Shown here piece after piece: positions 14,989 through 23,666 of a DNA stretch of 28,023 nucleotides. The DNA comes from a virus: positions 1 to 28,023 of the IMG/VR virus record IMGVR_UViG_3300035204_001920. One strand, written 5' to 3'. How positions within the stretch are numbered: the stretch's first letter is position 1; each line of letters opens with the position of its first letter. Both the position numbers and the translations under genes were made by a program. Below the pieces are notes generated by a model, which saw nothing but the letters and a program-made list of their open reading frames with translations, was not told the origin of the DNA and ran no database searches.

Positions 14989-17019
14989 TCATGATTTACT
15001 AATATATAAAATGCTAGCAAGATAATCGTCTATTTGATGTTCGTAGGCAATTTCTTGGATTTCTCTCACTCTTTCGGGATTGGTATCTACTGGGTTTTCT
15101 ACGTACCCCTTTACTTTGACCCATTTGCTCCAGTTCTCTATGTCCTCGTTGGCTACTACGAGTTTCGTAATTTCAAAAGCTATGTTTTTTTGCTCTTCGG
15201 ATAATTCCTTTATCTTATGTTTTCTTTTAAGATGAGTTTCAATTTTTTTGTTTAGCTTATCCGCCTTAGCAAAATTGTCTTTAATTCCGGACAATAGATA
15301 TCCTTCTTTAGCGCCTATCGGACTAACCTTTTTGGTTGTTTGCGGAGCTTTGGTTCCCGCCGGTCTTCCCGCTGGGCCACCAGATTTATTACCCGCTGGC
15401 GGAGCAGACCCCGGAGGACTTTTTGCCGCTTCTTTAGCTTTTTCTTTACTAATTTTTTCTTGAGACTTAATGTTCTTGTCGTTAATTTCCTTTTGGGTAT
15501 CTGTAGTTTTGTCGGCAAGTTCTAATTGAGTTTGGGGCCCGCCCATAAGGGGCTCATAAAGACCATTTTTTCTCATCTTATTATACTCTTCTTGAGATTC
15601 CTTAGATTCTTCTGGAGAGGGAAGTCTGCCTGTTTCTAATGCTTCAAGCCCTTCTTCAGCAGTTAGAACGCCAACTTCAACAAGTCTACTATATATCCTA
15701 GCCATAACTTCGTCATTTTTTAATGATAGTTTATGAAAATATGGAGTTGGATAATTTTTAAACCCTAAGTCTTTGGCTACTCTTTTAATTTCCGGGATTA
15801 AGAATTGGTTCAAAAAAGTTTCTCTAGCTTGCCGGAGCCTTGCCATAAATAGTTCTATTTTTATATTTTGATTTGCAAACTTTTCCCCTCCGCCAGTAAT
15901 TATAGAATTTAGTCCATTTTGGATATCTCTGTCTACGACTTCGTATTTCTTTGAATCTAAAATGGTTCCGATTTGAGGAATTACAAACTCTGCTTTTGTC
16001 GTATAGTCTGCTATAAGTACCCTACCCACGGATTCGTTCGCAAACAAGTTTTGCATAGCCTGCAAATTCCTTTGGTTAATTCCACCTTTTTCTGGTTCGG
16101 CACCCATGGTTACGAGAAGGATCGTTTGCTGCATGGTGCGAGCAACGGCCATGTCCATTTTTTTCATTTCTGCTTTCCAGTTAATATCATCTAAAACTGG
16201 GTACCCCATGGGTACAGCAAACGGTTCATAGTCTTGTTTTTTGTAAAAAACTGCGTTAATCTGTTTCGGGTCTAGCGGAATATTTACCCTTGAAGATCTT
16301 TCTTTAATTTTTTTGATAGTCTCTGGATCTAGCGTTTTTAAAACTTCTTCGTCTTCTTTTGTTCTAGGATTTCTTAATCGTTCTAGTTCATAGCCAGATA
16401 AAATTTTATAATATTTATTTGCGGTAAACGATATGTTTCCTCCTACTTGAATGTCTGCAGGATTAAGTATAACATATCTTGTCGGGATAGTGTATTTTTT
16501 ATCTTCACGAGACATCCCGAATGTTTGCGTCATTTTATTCAGGTCTTGTTTTCTGATTTGTCCATCGTATCTATAAACAAAAACATTTCCGCTTCTATAA
16601 TATTCTCTAAAAAATTTATCTTGAAGAGTCCAGATATTTACTTTTTCGAAAAAGGCTGTATAAAAATCCCTCGACTTCTTACTTCCCCCTCTTAAGAAGA
16701 TTTTGCTTGCGGAGAATTCCGACATCATATCTATAACATTTCTAAATACGGCAAAATTATAATACGCCTTTTGACATAACATAACTGTATCTCTTACATT
16801 TATGCTAGATGTTGAGCCTCCATATCCTGCGGTGCTATAGTTAAAGGGAATCATCCCTTGGTCAATGTTGGCGAACCTGTCCGTTCTTTCTATTACGCCC
16901 GCCTTGTTACTTCTGGTCCTTGTGGCAGCCGCGACCGAAGTCATTAAGGGCTTCCCTGAGGTTTCGGTTTCCTTTGTCGCTGCTTTAACCTGTTTTGACC
17001 TATTTTGACCTTTTTTCAT
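14989..17019 (-). CDS. Portal protein
   Basis: 676 residues, directly downstream of the large terminase. The middle (~60-470) fits a phage portal: FFREYYRSGNVFVYRYDG, NPADIQVGG, then the long segment ending LRQARETFLNQFLIPEIKRVAK with its stem-helix character. Residues ~535-600 form a Pro/Gly/Ala/Lys linker, followed by a basic helical C-terminal extension of ~110 residues (KIETHLKRKHKIKELSEEQK...), an unusual addition that makes the protein larger than many portals. The portal forms the dodecameric DNA gate at a head vertex and docks the terminase. The ATG has the GTGTAATTA motif 6 bases upstream and no Shine-Dalgarno. Confidence 0.85.
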   Translation of the reverse strand: MKKGQNRSKQVKAATKETETSGKPLMTSVAAATRTRSNKAGVIERTDRFANIDQGMIPFNYSTAGYGGSTSSINVRDTVMLCQKAYYNFAVFRNVIDMMSEFSASKIFLRGGSKKSRDFYTAFFEKVNIWTLQDKFFREYYRSGNVFVYRYDGQIRKQDLNKMTQTFGMSREDKKYTIPTRYVILNPADIQVGGNISFTANKYYKILSGYELERLRNPRTKEDEEVLKTLDPETIKKIKERSSRVNIPLDPKQINAVFYKKQDYEPFAVPMGYPVLDDINWKAEMKKMDMAVARTMQQTILLVTMGAEPEKGGINQRNLQAMQNLFANESVGRVLIADYTTKAEFVIPQIGTILDSKKYEVVDRDIQNGLNSIITGGGEKFANQNIKIELFMARLRQARETFLNQFLIPEIKRVAKDLGFKNYPTPYFHKLSLKNDEVMARIYSRLVEVGVLTAEEGLEALETGRLPSPEESKESQEEYNKMRKNGLYEPLMGGPQTQLELADKTTDTQKEINDKNIKSQEKISKEKAKEAAKSPPGSAPPAGNKSGGPAGRPAGTKAPQTTKKVSPIGAKEGYLLSGIKDNFAKADKLNKKIETHLKRKHKIKELSEEQKNIAFEITKLVVANEDIENWSKWVKVKGYVENPVDTNPERVREIQEIAYEHQIDDYLASILYISKS

Positions 17020-17025
17020 TTTTAT

Positions 17026-17035
17026 TAATTACACT
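17026..17035 (-). promoter_or_regulatory. Candidate late-promoter motif (AGTGTAATTA)
   Basis: It sits in the 20-base gap between the large terminase stop and the portal ATG, ending 6 bases before the ATG. The same core with the same 6-base spacing precedes phoH (25239-25249). Confidence 0.45.
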
Positions 17036-17039
17036 AGAA

Positions 17040-18863
17040 TTATAGCATCCTTGGAATAAAAGTTCCAGCTTCTTCTTCTGGGGTATTCATCATGTCATAA
17101 TAGCACTTTATAGCCCAATTTCCAAGCATAAGTGTTGTATAATTATCTTTTCTAGCTTTGTTAGCAGACTCGCTCTTTTTTAAATGGAGCGGTAGGTCGA
17201 ATGTCTGAGTTCCCTTGGCCGTGCTTTTTACTTCAATTAATGCGCATTGTTTCTTAGTTTGATGAACCAAAGCGTCTTGAGTTTCAATAAATTCTAATAT
17301 AGTTTTTTCATTAACGTCACCGAGCTTGACTCTTTTACTTGAATACTTATTAAACGCAGCTTCGTTAGCGGTAGCTCTAGAAGCAAACCATAATCTTTTG
17401 TGATCAATGTTAGCTTGCAAATGCTCATTACCTTTTCTTATGAAATCACTGGTAAATACTTGTTTAAAAACCATTTGTTTATTTTGTTTGTTGTATAGCC
17501 TTCTAGCTTTTTTAACTTCCTTATCATAATCCAGTCCGTCTTTATCGCTATTAAAATCAAAAAACTTTAGATTAATTTTACTGTTAATAAAAGATTTATT
17601 TTCATTACAACTATCTATAAACTGATACCCAGCATTATCTATGATGATCATCTCTATATCAAAGTGAGTCATAACGTGGTGCATATATTTGATGTGATCT
17701 TTCAAATCTCCGCCAGCAACCGCATAATTATGAACCAAGGTTCCTTGTTGGGATGAATCGTCTAGCTCTAAAATAGCCATTGCAAAAAAGTCTGAACTAG
17801 GACTGTTAGAAAAACTCGGGTCAATTGCTAAAATATATTTTTCTCCTTTGTCTCCAGATATTTTTGTTGTCGGCGTTTCCCCATCAGGAATAGTGCATTC
17901 ATGCATTTTTCTTGCGCTAAAATAAGAATCACTTCCGTCCGTAAACTGAGCACAGTATTCCCTCAAAAAAGAGGAGTGGCTTTGGCCTCCTTCTTGAGCC
18001 TCTTGAATAATAGTTGAATCTATCATATGATCAGGCAAAGACTCATACCCCATCTGAGACACGAAATATGTAGCTTCCGTTTTCTGGTCTCCATATATAT
18101 TCGATACCCATTCTTGATATTGCCTATATAAGTTTTCAAATGTGTAGCTCGCTGAAGAAAGCGCAATCATTTTTGAATCGTTTGTAAAGGTCATCCTATC
18201 TTCTTCTCTCATATCCCCTTTCTCTACAAGCTTGTCTTCTATCTCTCTGATTTCAATTCTTTCTTTCATGTTTTGGGGTGCCACCAAGAACGGCATGAGC
18301 ACAGTTTTAATAGTATCTTCTGGAAGAAGTAAATACTCATCTAAGACAAGTACATTTGCACGAAAACCACGAATTTTTTCTCCACTTAAGGGGATAGCCG
18401 TTATAGACCCACCGTTAATTAACCATTCGTATTGATCATTACGTTTCGATTTGGCTCCGAAAGTCTGAGCAAGAAGTTCTGCTCCGGGGCTATCCACGAG
18501 CTTTTCTAAGTTATTAAAAATAAATCTGGCTGTACGAAAAGTGGGGCCCGCAATCATTATTTTCGTCCCCGGGTAAAAAATACATTGAAGAAAACAAAAG
18601 ATACTAGCTATGAATGTCTTACCGCAACCACGACCCCAAACGCACATATTAAAATTTCTATTCATGAAGGCCTTCAGGGTAACTTCTTGATATGGCGCTA
18701 ATTTAATTCCAGAAATAAGTTCTGTGGTAAATCCTATGTTGTAACGCAAAAATTTAGCTAATGAAATTTTTGCTTCCTTATCGTCCAGATCCCCCTTTAG
18801 TCTTAAGAGCTCTTCATTAATATTAGGAATGTCACCTTTGTATTTTTCTGGACAATACCACAT
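17040..18863 (-). CDS. terL: Terminase large subunit
   Basis: 607 residues. The ATPase half has Walker A GRGCGKT (77-83) and Walker B VLVLDEY (171-177, with the catalytic Glu), followed by the coupling segment MIALSSASY. The nuclease half has the RNase H-like acidic residues Asp348 in ILAIDPSFS, Asp409 in MIIIDNAG and a late Asp in ARKDNYTTLML. All motifs needed for DNA translocation and head-full or site-specific cutting are present. The ATG shares one base with the stop of the upstream ERCC4-nuclease gene (TAATG), showing one transcript. The portal gene follows. Confidence 0.95.
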   Translation of the reverse strand: MWYCPEKYKGDIPNINEELLRLKGDLDDKEAKISLAKFLRYNIGFTTELISGIKLAPYQEVTLKAFMNRNFNMCVWGRGCGKTFIASIFCFLQCIFYPGTKIMIAGPTFRTARFIFNNLEKLVDSPGAELLAQTFGAKSKRNDQYEWLINGGSITAIPLSGEKIRGFRANVLVLDEYLLLPEDTIKTVLMPFLVAPQNMKERIEIREIEDKLVEKGDMREEDRMTFTNDSKMIALSSASYTFENLYRQYQEWVSNIYGDQKTEATYFVSQMGYESLPDHMIDSTIIQEAQEGGQSHSSFLREYCAQFTDGSDSYFSARKMHECTIPDGETPTTKISGDKGEKYILAIDPSFSNSPSSDFFAMAILELDDSSQQGTLVHNYAVAGGDLKDHIKYMHHVMTHFDIEMIIIDNAGYQFIDSCNENKSFINSKINLKFFDFNSDKDGLDYDKEVKKARRLYNKQNKQMVFKQVFTSDFIRKGNEHLQANIDHKRLWFASRATANEAAFNKYSSKRVKLGDVNEKTILEFIETQDALVHQTKKQCALIEVKSTAKGTQTFDLPLHLKKSESANKARKDNYTTLMLGNWAIKCYYDMMNTPEEEAGTFIPRML

Positions 18864-19795
18864 TACAAAACCTTATTATCGTACGCTAATTGTAGATCTA
18901 TTTTTTTATAAACACATCCGCAAGTAAAAATAAGCTCTATTATTCTAGAAGATTCTTTTCTCCCGTTAACAAACAAAAACTGCACGTGAGGATATTCCTG
19001 TATCATTCTTCTTACCCTATGGAAGATAAAGTCCGGAGACGCTTTAATTTTTTTAGATATGTGAGGAAGATATTTGAAGCTTAACGCGTTGTTAAAGGTT
19101 TCTTCTACTAAAACAATTAGATTGGCGTCTTCCTCTTTTGCTCTTTCTATTTCTTTAATAAATCTATCATGACCGCCGCTTATCGTACTTATAAAATCAG
19201 CTAAAGACTTTCTTTCTATATGACAATTACAAGTGTGTTCTGGGTGACTAAAAGCATAGTCTCCATAATCTAATTTTTGCGACACGGTTTCTCTATCAAA
19301 ATTAAGGGGCTTTTGCTCTCTGGTATCTATTAAGATTTTGTATTCTTTTTTATTGTATTCTTTTCCGTCTATAATTTTTGTTGGATTTGTATATTTATTT
19401 TTCAGCCCCAACCTGTCACAAAGGTCATAATAATCAGAAAAAATTTCATTATAATACTGAGTCGGCGGACTCATTAAACTTCTTAACTCTACCTGTGAAG
19501 GCGCATATTTTATACCCTTTTCTTCCTTTCTTTTTAATAAAATTGATTCACAGTATTCTCTAGCCTCAACCACTTCTAGCTTTTTTAACCACTTTTTCAT
19601 GTTGGCCTTAGTGTTGAAGTCGTCAGAAAGATACTGCTCCCTGTTCTTGAACTTTATAAACTCACCAGTGAGTAAGTCTTTTCTGGGATAACGTTTGTGG
19701 TAATAGTCTACAAGTAACATTTTATGTGACCTAAGGTGTCTATGAAGGTCAACATAATTCTTAAATTCCTCATTACATTCTTGACAATTAACCAT
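18863..19795 (-). CDS. C2H2 zinc-finger / ERCC4-type nuclease
   Basis: 310 residues. Residues 4-24 are a C2H2 finger (CQEC...HRHLRSH; Cys4, Cys7, His20, His24). Residues ~92-132 (APSQVELRSLMSPPTQYYNEI...LCDRLGLK) resemble the DNA-binding repeat found beside phage homing endonucleases, a weak match. Residues ~153-260 are an XPF/ERCC4 nuclease domain: DTRE at 157-160, GDY at 178-180 and the core ERKSLAD at 194-200, i.e. the ERKxxxD active site. It should cut branched or flapped DNA. It lies immediately before the large terminase with overlapping stop and start, so a job in preparing replicated DNA for packaging is attractive; a homing role is the alternative. Confidence 0.8.
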   Translation of the reverse strand: MVNCQECNEEFKNYVDLHRHLRSHKMLLVDYYHKRYPRKDLLTGEFIKFKNREQYLSDDFNTKANMKKWLKKLEVVEAREYCESILLKRKEEKGIKYAPSQVELRSLMSPPTQYYNEIFSDYYDLCDRLGLKNKYTNPTKIIDGKEYNKKEYKILIDTREQKPLNFDRETVSQKLDYGDYAFSHPEHTCNCHIERKSLADFISTISGGHDRFIKEIERAKEEDANLIVLVEETFNNALSFKYLPHISKKIKASPDFIFHRVRRMIQEYPHVQFLFVNGRKESSRIIELIFTCGCVYKKIDLQLAYDNKVL

Positions 19796-20882
19796 CGAGC
19801 ACCTCGTCTTTAGATATTCCCATGACCTTCGCTTTCATTTCGTCCATGGTAGATAAATTATCCACTTCTTTTGATAAGGTTTTTTTCTTAAGCTCTGCCA
19901 GTCGGATCATTTTTTGTCTACTTTCTTCCTCTCTCCACATTTGGACTAAGTTAAGAACGCTTGCGTTTTCGCTGATTTGTTTTTTTAATTTATCACTCCT
20001 TTTTTCTTTTAAGCTTTCGAGAAGTTTCTGCTGTCTATTAACGCATTGATTGTATTCTTTATGAGAAGTATCTATAGATTCAACTAACGACATGGATATT
20101 CTTCTACCTTCTGTATCATTTGCTGTGCCGTCTAAAAGCTCTTGTAACCTTTCTACCCTTCTCTGAATGTTGTTGGATATGACTACCTCGGTAGAAAGAA
20201 CAATGTATTGGTCTACCTCTTCCTGAGACAGGTCCGGCTTATCAAATGTGTACCTAACAAAACTACTTTCGAATAGCTCTCTATCCGTGCCATTTCTATA
20301 GGTGCTTATTTGATGCTGGAATCTAAACGTATGAAGATATCCTATTAAAGCGTTTAAGCCATTCTTTTGATTAATTGATAATTTATTTTTGTTTATTCCT
20401 TCATGCACATACCTATTTACCATGGTTATCGATGCAGTTAAGGTTTTTGGAGGTTCATATTTTTCTATATCAGGAAGTAGCTCTCCCTGTATTGTATGAG
20501 CTATAGCCGGATTTAAACTTTCGACATATTGCTCTATAGCTCTGGATTCTTGATTTAGATTAGTAAGTTCTGGATTTGCAAATAAAATTCTACCCATCTC
20601 AACGGAAGACATCATTGAAAAATTATTCCTAATAAATTCCTTATGCTCTTCCGTTAGCTCTGTTTTTTGTTTAGGTTGATATTGATGTGATGCGTGAGCT
20701 TTAATTTCTCTGCTCGCCAAAAATGATTTTACCGCTTTTCCTTCTTTGCTCCTACCGTCAACGTCCTTGTTTGGATAAGCAGAACGAATCAATTCCAAAA
20801 GAGATGGGGGATTATCTGGTCTAGAGTTCCATTCTTTTAAAATAGAATTTTTTTGTTCTTCGGTTAGCTGTATATCAGGCAT
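19788..20882 (-). CDS. Hypothetical protein in small-terminase position
   Basis: 364 residues, almost wholly helical. The N-terminal ~130 residues contain two similar LTEEQK/LTEEHKEFI segments that suggest a duplicated helix-turn-helix-like unit (LTEEQKNSILKEW at ~6 and LTEEHKEFIRNNF at ~75). The C-terminal half is a long Glu/Lys/Leu coiled coil. Small terminase subunits are DNA-binding and helical and often lie just upstream of the large one, so this is a candidate. It is however long for that family and a nuclease gene intervenes. It overlaps the nuclease gene by 8 bases and follows the sigma-like gene by 2. Confidence 0.6.
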   Translation of the reverse strand: MPDIQLTEEQKNSILKEWNSRPDNPPSLLELIRSAYPNKDVDGRSKEGKAVKSFLASREIKAHASHQYQPKQKTELTEEHKEFIRNNFSMMSSVEMGRILFANPELTNLNQESRAIEQYVESLNPAIAHTIQGELLPDIEKYEPPKTLTASITMVNRYVHEGINKNKLSINQKNGLNALIGYLHTFRFQHQISTYRNGTDRELFESSFVRYTFDKPDLSQEEVDQYIVLSTEVVISNNIQRRVERLQELLDGTANDTEGRRISMSLVESIDTSHKEYNQCVNRQQKLLESLKEKRSDKLKKQISENASVLNLVQMWREEESRQKMIRLAELKKKTLSKEVDNLSTMDEMKAKVMGISKDEVLDG

Positions 20883-20884
20883 TT

Positions 20885-21625
20885 TTATAATATGTCAATT
20901 TCATCGTTATCGAGTAGCTCTTTTACTTTGTTTATTATTTTTTTCTTTACGTTTTTAATTTGTTTGTATCCGGGATTTCTATTTTTTTCCGAGGTTTTAT
21001 ATCCCATCAACTTGGCTACTTCAGTCTCCTCTTTAAAGTCAATGTATAAATATTTATATATCTTCCATTCATGAGTCTTTAGTATACTCTCCATTTTCTT
21101 ATGTAATACCTTACTCGCTCTTTCTATATCAATTAACGGAGCACTAGATAAAACATATACTTCTTGCGCGTGATTTTCAAGCGGAAGGGGCATTTTGGCA
21201 TGCATTCCTCCCTTTTTATTTTTTTCCCAATTTTTGAATAGCGGACAATCACTCGATTGAGTCTTGTATATTTCACAGCCTCCAGATGCTGTCGCTGCCG
21301 CACAGCGAGCACATGGCCTAGTGAAGTTAGTATAATTATTTCTTATCAGATTTTTTAACTGATTAGATATAATCGTCCTTATCCAAGGCTTAAGCTTTTT
21401 TTCAGGATTATAAAGATGCCACTTTTTAAAGATATGAAATCTTATTATCTGTGAGACGTCTTCATAATCTATCCACGCTAGTGAAGTTAAATTCCATTTT
21501 CCCCTTTTTTTTGCAATTTCAACATTTATTTCCTCCAAACAGTCTTCAAATTTTATCTTTTTCCTTTTGCCTTTTACCCCTTCACTTTTCGTAGCGTTTT
21601 TTGTTTTAACACTTTTTTTTCTCAT
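20885..21625 (-). CDS. Sigma-factor-like protein (late transcription candidate) with Cys cluster
   Basis: 246 residues. Residues ~44-100 match sigma70 region 2: DYEDVSQIIRFHIFKKWHLYNP followed by KPWIRTIISNQLKNLIRNNY, the core-binding and -10-reading helices. Residues 105-127 hold four Cys (105, 108, 117, 127) as CARC...C...C, probably a metal site, in place of region 3. Residues ~188-235 (YKYLYIDFKEETEVAKLMGYKT...) look like a region 4 helix-turn-helix. T4 gp55 and its cyanophage relatives are similar small phage sigma factors that read TATAAATA late promoters. Candidate target motifs are found in this window. Its neighbours are the zinc-ribbon gene and the packaging genes. Confidence 0.7.
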   Translation of the reverse strand: MRKKSVKTKNATKSEGVKGKRKKIKFEDCLEEINVEIAKKRGKWNLTSLAWIDYEDVSQIIRFHIFKKWHLYNPEKKLKPWIRTIISNQLKNLIRNNYTNFTRPCARCAAATASGGCEIYKTQSSDCPLFKNWEKNKKGGMHAKMPLPLENHAQEVYVLSSAPLIDIERASKVLHKKMESILKTHEWKIYKYLYIDFKEETEVAKLMGYKTSEKNRNPGYKQIKNVKKKIINKVKELLDNDEIDIL

Positions 21626-21631
21626 TCATGA

Positions 21632-21970
21632 TCATTCGTTTTGCTTCTTTAACGTCGAAGCTTCTTTTAAAATTTCTTGCGCGGTTCTGGGGTCTTTTAC
21701 ATTGTCTGACAATTTTACATCTGTACCGTGTTCGTTCGTGCCTGCTATGTCGCCGAGGGTTACCGTACGTTTTTGCGGCAATTCTATATCTATATCTAAG
21801 CCTTTAAGATTAGGAACTTTTTCTAACGCGTCTCCCTCGTTTAACTCGTCTTGAGAGACTTCTTTACCGGCTAGAGCATGAAAGGGGCTACCACATTTTT
21901 GACAGAAATTAGGCTTTTCTACAGCGTACTCGTGTGCGCATCCACATTTTTGACAATACATCTTTAACAT
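21632..21970 (-). CDS. Zinc-ribbon protein
   Basis: 112 residues. Cys6, Cys9, Cys23 and Cys26 (CQKCG...FCQKCG) form a zinc ribbon at the N-terminus. The rest is an acidic, low-complexity domain with a Lys/Glu helix at the end. It is the first gene of the run that continues with the sigma-like protein (6-base gap), and a TATAAATA lies 12 bases before its ATG. Zinc ribbons of this kind often bind nucleic acid or a polymerase; a partner role with the sigma-like protein is inference only. Confidence 0.75.
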   Translation of the reverse strand: MLKMYCQKCGCAHEYAVEKPNFCQKCGSPFHALAGKEVSQDELNEGDALEKVPNLKGLDIDIELPQKRTVTLGDIAGTNEHGTDVKLSDNVKDPRTAQEILKEASTLKKQNE

Positions 21971-21982
21971 AACAGTTTATTA

Positions 21983-21990
21983 TATTTATA
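21983..21990 (-). promoter_or_regulatory. T4-type late promoter core TATAAATA
   Basis: An exact TATAAATA on the minus strand, 12 bases before the zinc-ribbon ATG, followed by TAATAAAC. It lies in the divergent space shared with the plus-strand gene at 22040. Confidence 0.45.
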
Positions 21991-22027
21991 AAATCAGTTT
22001 TTTTTACAATTTATTATTGATTATTGC

Positions 22028-22035
22028 TATATAAT
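22028..22035 (+). promoter_or_regulatory. Extended -10 promoter element, plus strand
   Basis: TGCTATATAAT (TG at 22025-22026, then TATATAAT) is an extended -10 that lies 4 bases before the ATG at 22040. A -35-like TTTACA stands at 22003-22008, 19 bases away, longer than ideal. A leaderless transcript would result. Confidence 0.45.
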
Positions 22036-22039
22036 ATGT

Positions 22040-22207
22040 ATGAGCAAACAGGGAAAAGAGAAGGCTGAAAAGCTCGTAAAGGAAATTTTGAAGGTTTCAT
22101 TTCCTTTTTGCAAACATCAAGACTCCGACGTTTGTACTGCTTTAGCTAAGATTAACGGTAAAGCATATGAGTTATTAAAATTATTAGAACATAAAGAAAT
22201 TGAATGA
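22040..22207 (+). CDS. Small plus-strand protein, unknown
   Basis: 55 residues, starting ATGAGCAAACAGG and ending TGA at 22205-22207. A basic first half (KQGKEKAEKLVKEILKV) leads into FPFCKHQDSDVCTALAKI with two Cys and one His, then a Leu-rich helix. No signal or membrane segment. It is convergent with the methyltransferase gene, whose stop lies 1 base away, and divergent from the zinc-ribbon gene. No Shine-Dalgarno; the promoter sits almost on the start. Support comes from the arrangement shared with the two other small plus-strand genes, not from homology. Confidence 0.55.
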   Translation: MSKQGKEKAEKLVKEILKVSFPFCKHQDSDVCTALAKINGKAYELLKLLEHKEIE

Positions 22208-22208
22208 A

Positions 22209-22895
22209 TTATAGTTCAATATGCACATCACGATTTGAATAAAGCGATATACCGGGGCCGGAAGGATAACAGTCAGAATAGGGCTTACCGCTACAATGAG
22301 ACGCGTTGTTTATTAGACCAAAAACATCCATTACGCCGTCGGCAGATTTATTAAGTAAATTATAATATTTTTTATTATATTCTTCATTACCGCTTGATTC
22401 AAAGAATCTTAAATGATCTTCACTTTGTAAACCGTCATAGGTATCATGTAGGCCCACGAAAGCGACATTTTGATTATGATTTAAAATTTGATTCTTTAGT
22501 CTTATCGCCTCTCTCCCCTTGGGGCCGTCAATAAATACTGATACGTTTTTGTCCGGAGCTTGTTTAATAAACTTTTCTACGTGATCAAAAGCATTTCCGC
22601 ATTGAAAAAGAAAATTTGGATATGGATAGGTTTTCCCTTCTCCTATTTCATCGGCTGCTCGGCAATGTTGTTGGGCGTCAACCCCGTAATAAGTTTCATT
22701 TATTAAACTAAGTAATACTCTAGTAGAAAATCCATTTTGTAAGCCGGACTCGACGAACAAGCTACTTTCGAACCCTCTGTGTAAAGAATAAAGTAAAAAT
22801 AATTCCGACTTAAAAGCCCCTTCCTGTTCGAAGGCTATGTCTTTTGTGCGCTCAATAAATTCTGATAAATATTTTTCTAAATGTATTGTCTTCAT
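22209..22895 (-). CDS. SAM-methyltransferase-like protein
   Basis: 228 residues. LFVESGLQNGFSTRVLLSL (residues ~46-64) is a motif I-like glycine loop, YYGVDAQ follows strand 2, and VSVFIDGPKGREA corresponds to the DxP(K)G loop of Rossmann methyltransferases. It starts within the sulfotransferase stop (ATGA, 4-base overlap), so the two are translated together and could act on the same product, for instance a sulfated and methylated surface sugar. The substrate is unknown. The core lacks a canonical GxGxG, so enzymatic activity is likely but not certain. Confidence 0.65.
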   Translation of the reverse strand: MKTIHLEKYLSEFIERTKDIAFEQEGAFKSELFLLYSLHRGFESSLFVESGLQNGFSTRVLLSLINETYYGVDAQQHCRAADEIGEGKTYPYPNFLFQCGNAFDHVEKFIKQAPDKNVSVFIDGPKGREAIRLKNQILNHNQNVAFVGLHDTYDGLQSEDHLRFFESSGNEEYNKKYYNLLNKSADGVMDVFGLINNASHCSGKPYSDCYPSGPGISLYSNRDVHIEL

Positions 22896-23572
22896 TGTCC
22901 AAATTCATAATTAAAAGTTTCTAAGTCTGATGAGTATAAGTCTTCAATGATAGATATTGATTTTTTATTATATAATTGATAATAGTCTCCATTCCAACTC
23001 ATGTGTCTAGAGGTAGCACCACTCTTTTTGTAATCCGGATTAAGATGAGGAATTGATTCAATCTCTAGTCCACAATTTTCCAATAACGCAGAAGGAAGAA
23101 CCTCGTTAATTTCCTCTATTTTAAAAACCTTGTCTAATAAAAGCTCTCCAGAAGAATGATCGCAACAGAAGTAATTGTAGCTAGGTAGCCCATGGCCTTG
23201 AGTTGTATGTTTTAACCAATCATTGAACCCGTGGCGAAATGGAGATGTCGCATCGTGATCGGGGTGATAATACGGTAAAAAATCTTTATCCGGTCTAGAA
23301 AAAAAGTATTGCGAAACCATTTTTTTAAAAGGGTTTCTAATCGTTGTAAATTTGTAATAGTTGTCCCAACTATCTACAGACTTGCCTTTGTAATCTTCAT
23401 GTTCAAAATAAGACTTTAATGCATCCGCATGGATATGCATCATAACTAAAGGCTTTTTCGGATGATCTTCCCCCTTTATATCAGTAACTGGATTTAGTAA
23501 TCTTCTTATACTGGACGATCCACATTTAGGGTTAGATAAAAATACAAATTTTCTCTTATGACTTATCCTCAT
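22892..23572 (-). CDS. Sulfotransferase family protein (PAPS-dependent)
   Basis: 226 residues. The 5'-phosphosulfate-binding loop is SNPKCGSSSIRRLL (residues 13-26, the usual PKxGSTS theme), and the 3'-phosphate site is TTIRNPFKKMVSQYFF (75-90, RNPxxRxVS theme). Length and layout fit the Sulfotransfer_2/3 groups that move sulfate from PAPS to a carbohydrate. In a phage it could sulfate a host surface glycan or a virion glycan. It overlaps the 36-residue Cys-rich gene at its start and the methyltransferase-like gene at its end. Confidence 0.8.
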   Translation of the reverse strand: MRISHKRKFVFLSNPKCGSSSIRRLLNPVTDIKGEDHPKKPLVMMHIHADALKSYFEHEDYKGKSVDSWDNYYKFTTIRNPFKKMVSQYFFSRPDKDFLPYYHPDHDATSPFRHGFNDWLKHTTQGHGLPSYNYFCCDHSSGELLLDKVFKIEEINEVLPSALLENCGLEIESIPHLNPDYKKSGATSRHMSWNGDYYQLYNKKSISIIEDLYSSDLETFNYEFGQ

Positions 23573-23666
23573 GGCATTCGCATTTACATTTGTCTAGATT
23601 ACATAATCCCACGCTACAAGACCAATGTTTAATTTTTTTTATACAATTTAAGAACCAAGCTTTCAT
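23556..23666 (-). CDS. 36-residue Cys-rich protein
   Basis: The frame runs from an ATG at 23666 (sharing one base with the ClpP-like stop, TAATG) to a TAA at 23556, overlapping the sulfotransferase start by 17 bases. A proper ribosome site (AAGGAA, ~8 bases upstream) precedes it. The sequence has six Cys and two His, MKAWFLNC at the start and KCKCECHED near the end, with no long hydrophobic segment. A metal-binding or disulfide-bonded peptide is possible. Coding support comes from the ribosome site and the tight spacing that fills an otherwise 93-base gap. Confidence 0.55.
   Translation of the reverse strand: MKAWFLNCIKKIKHWSCSVGLCNLDKCKCECHEDKS

Noticed and set aside
19788-20882. Firm call as small terminase subunit
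   Set aside because: Only position and helical character support it; length and the intervening nuclease gene argue against certainty.
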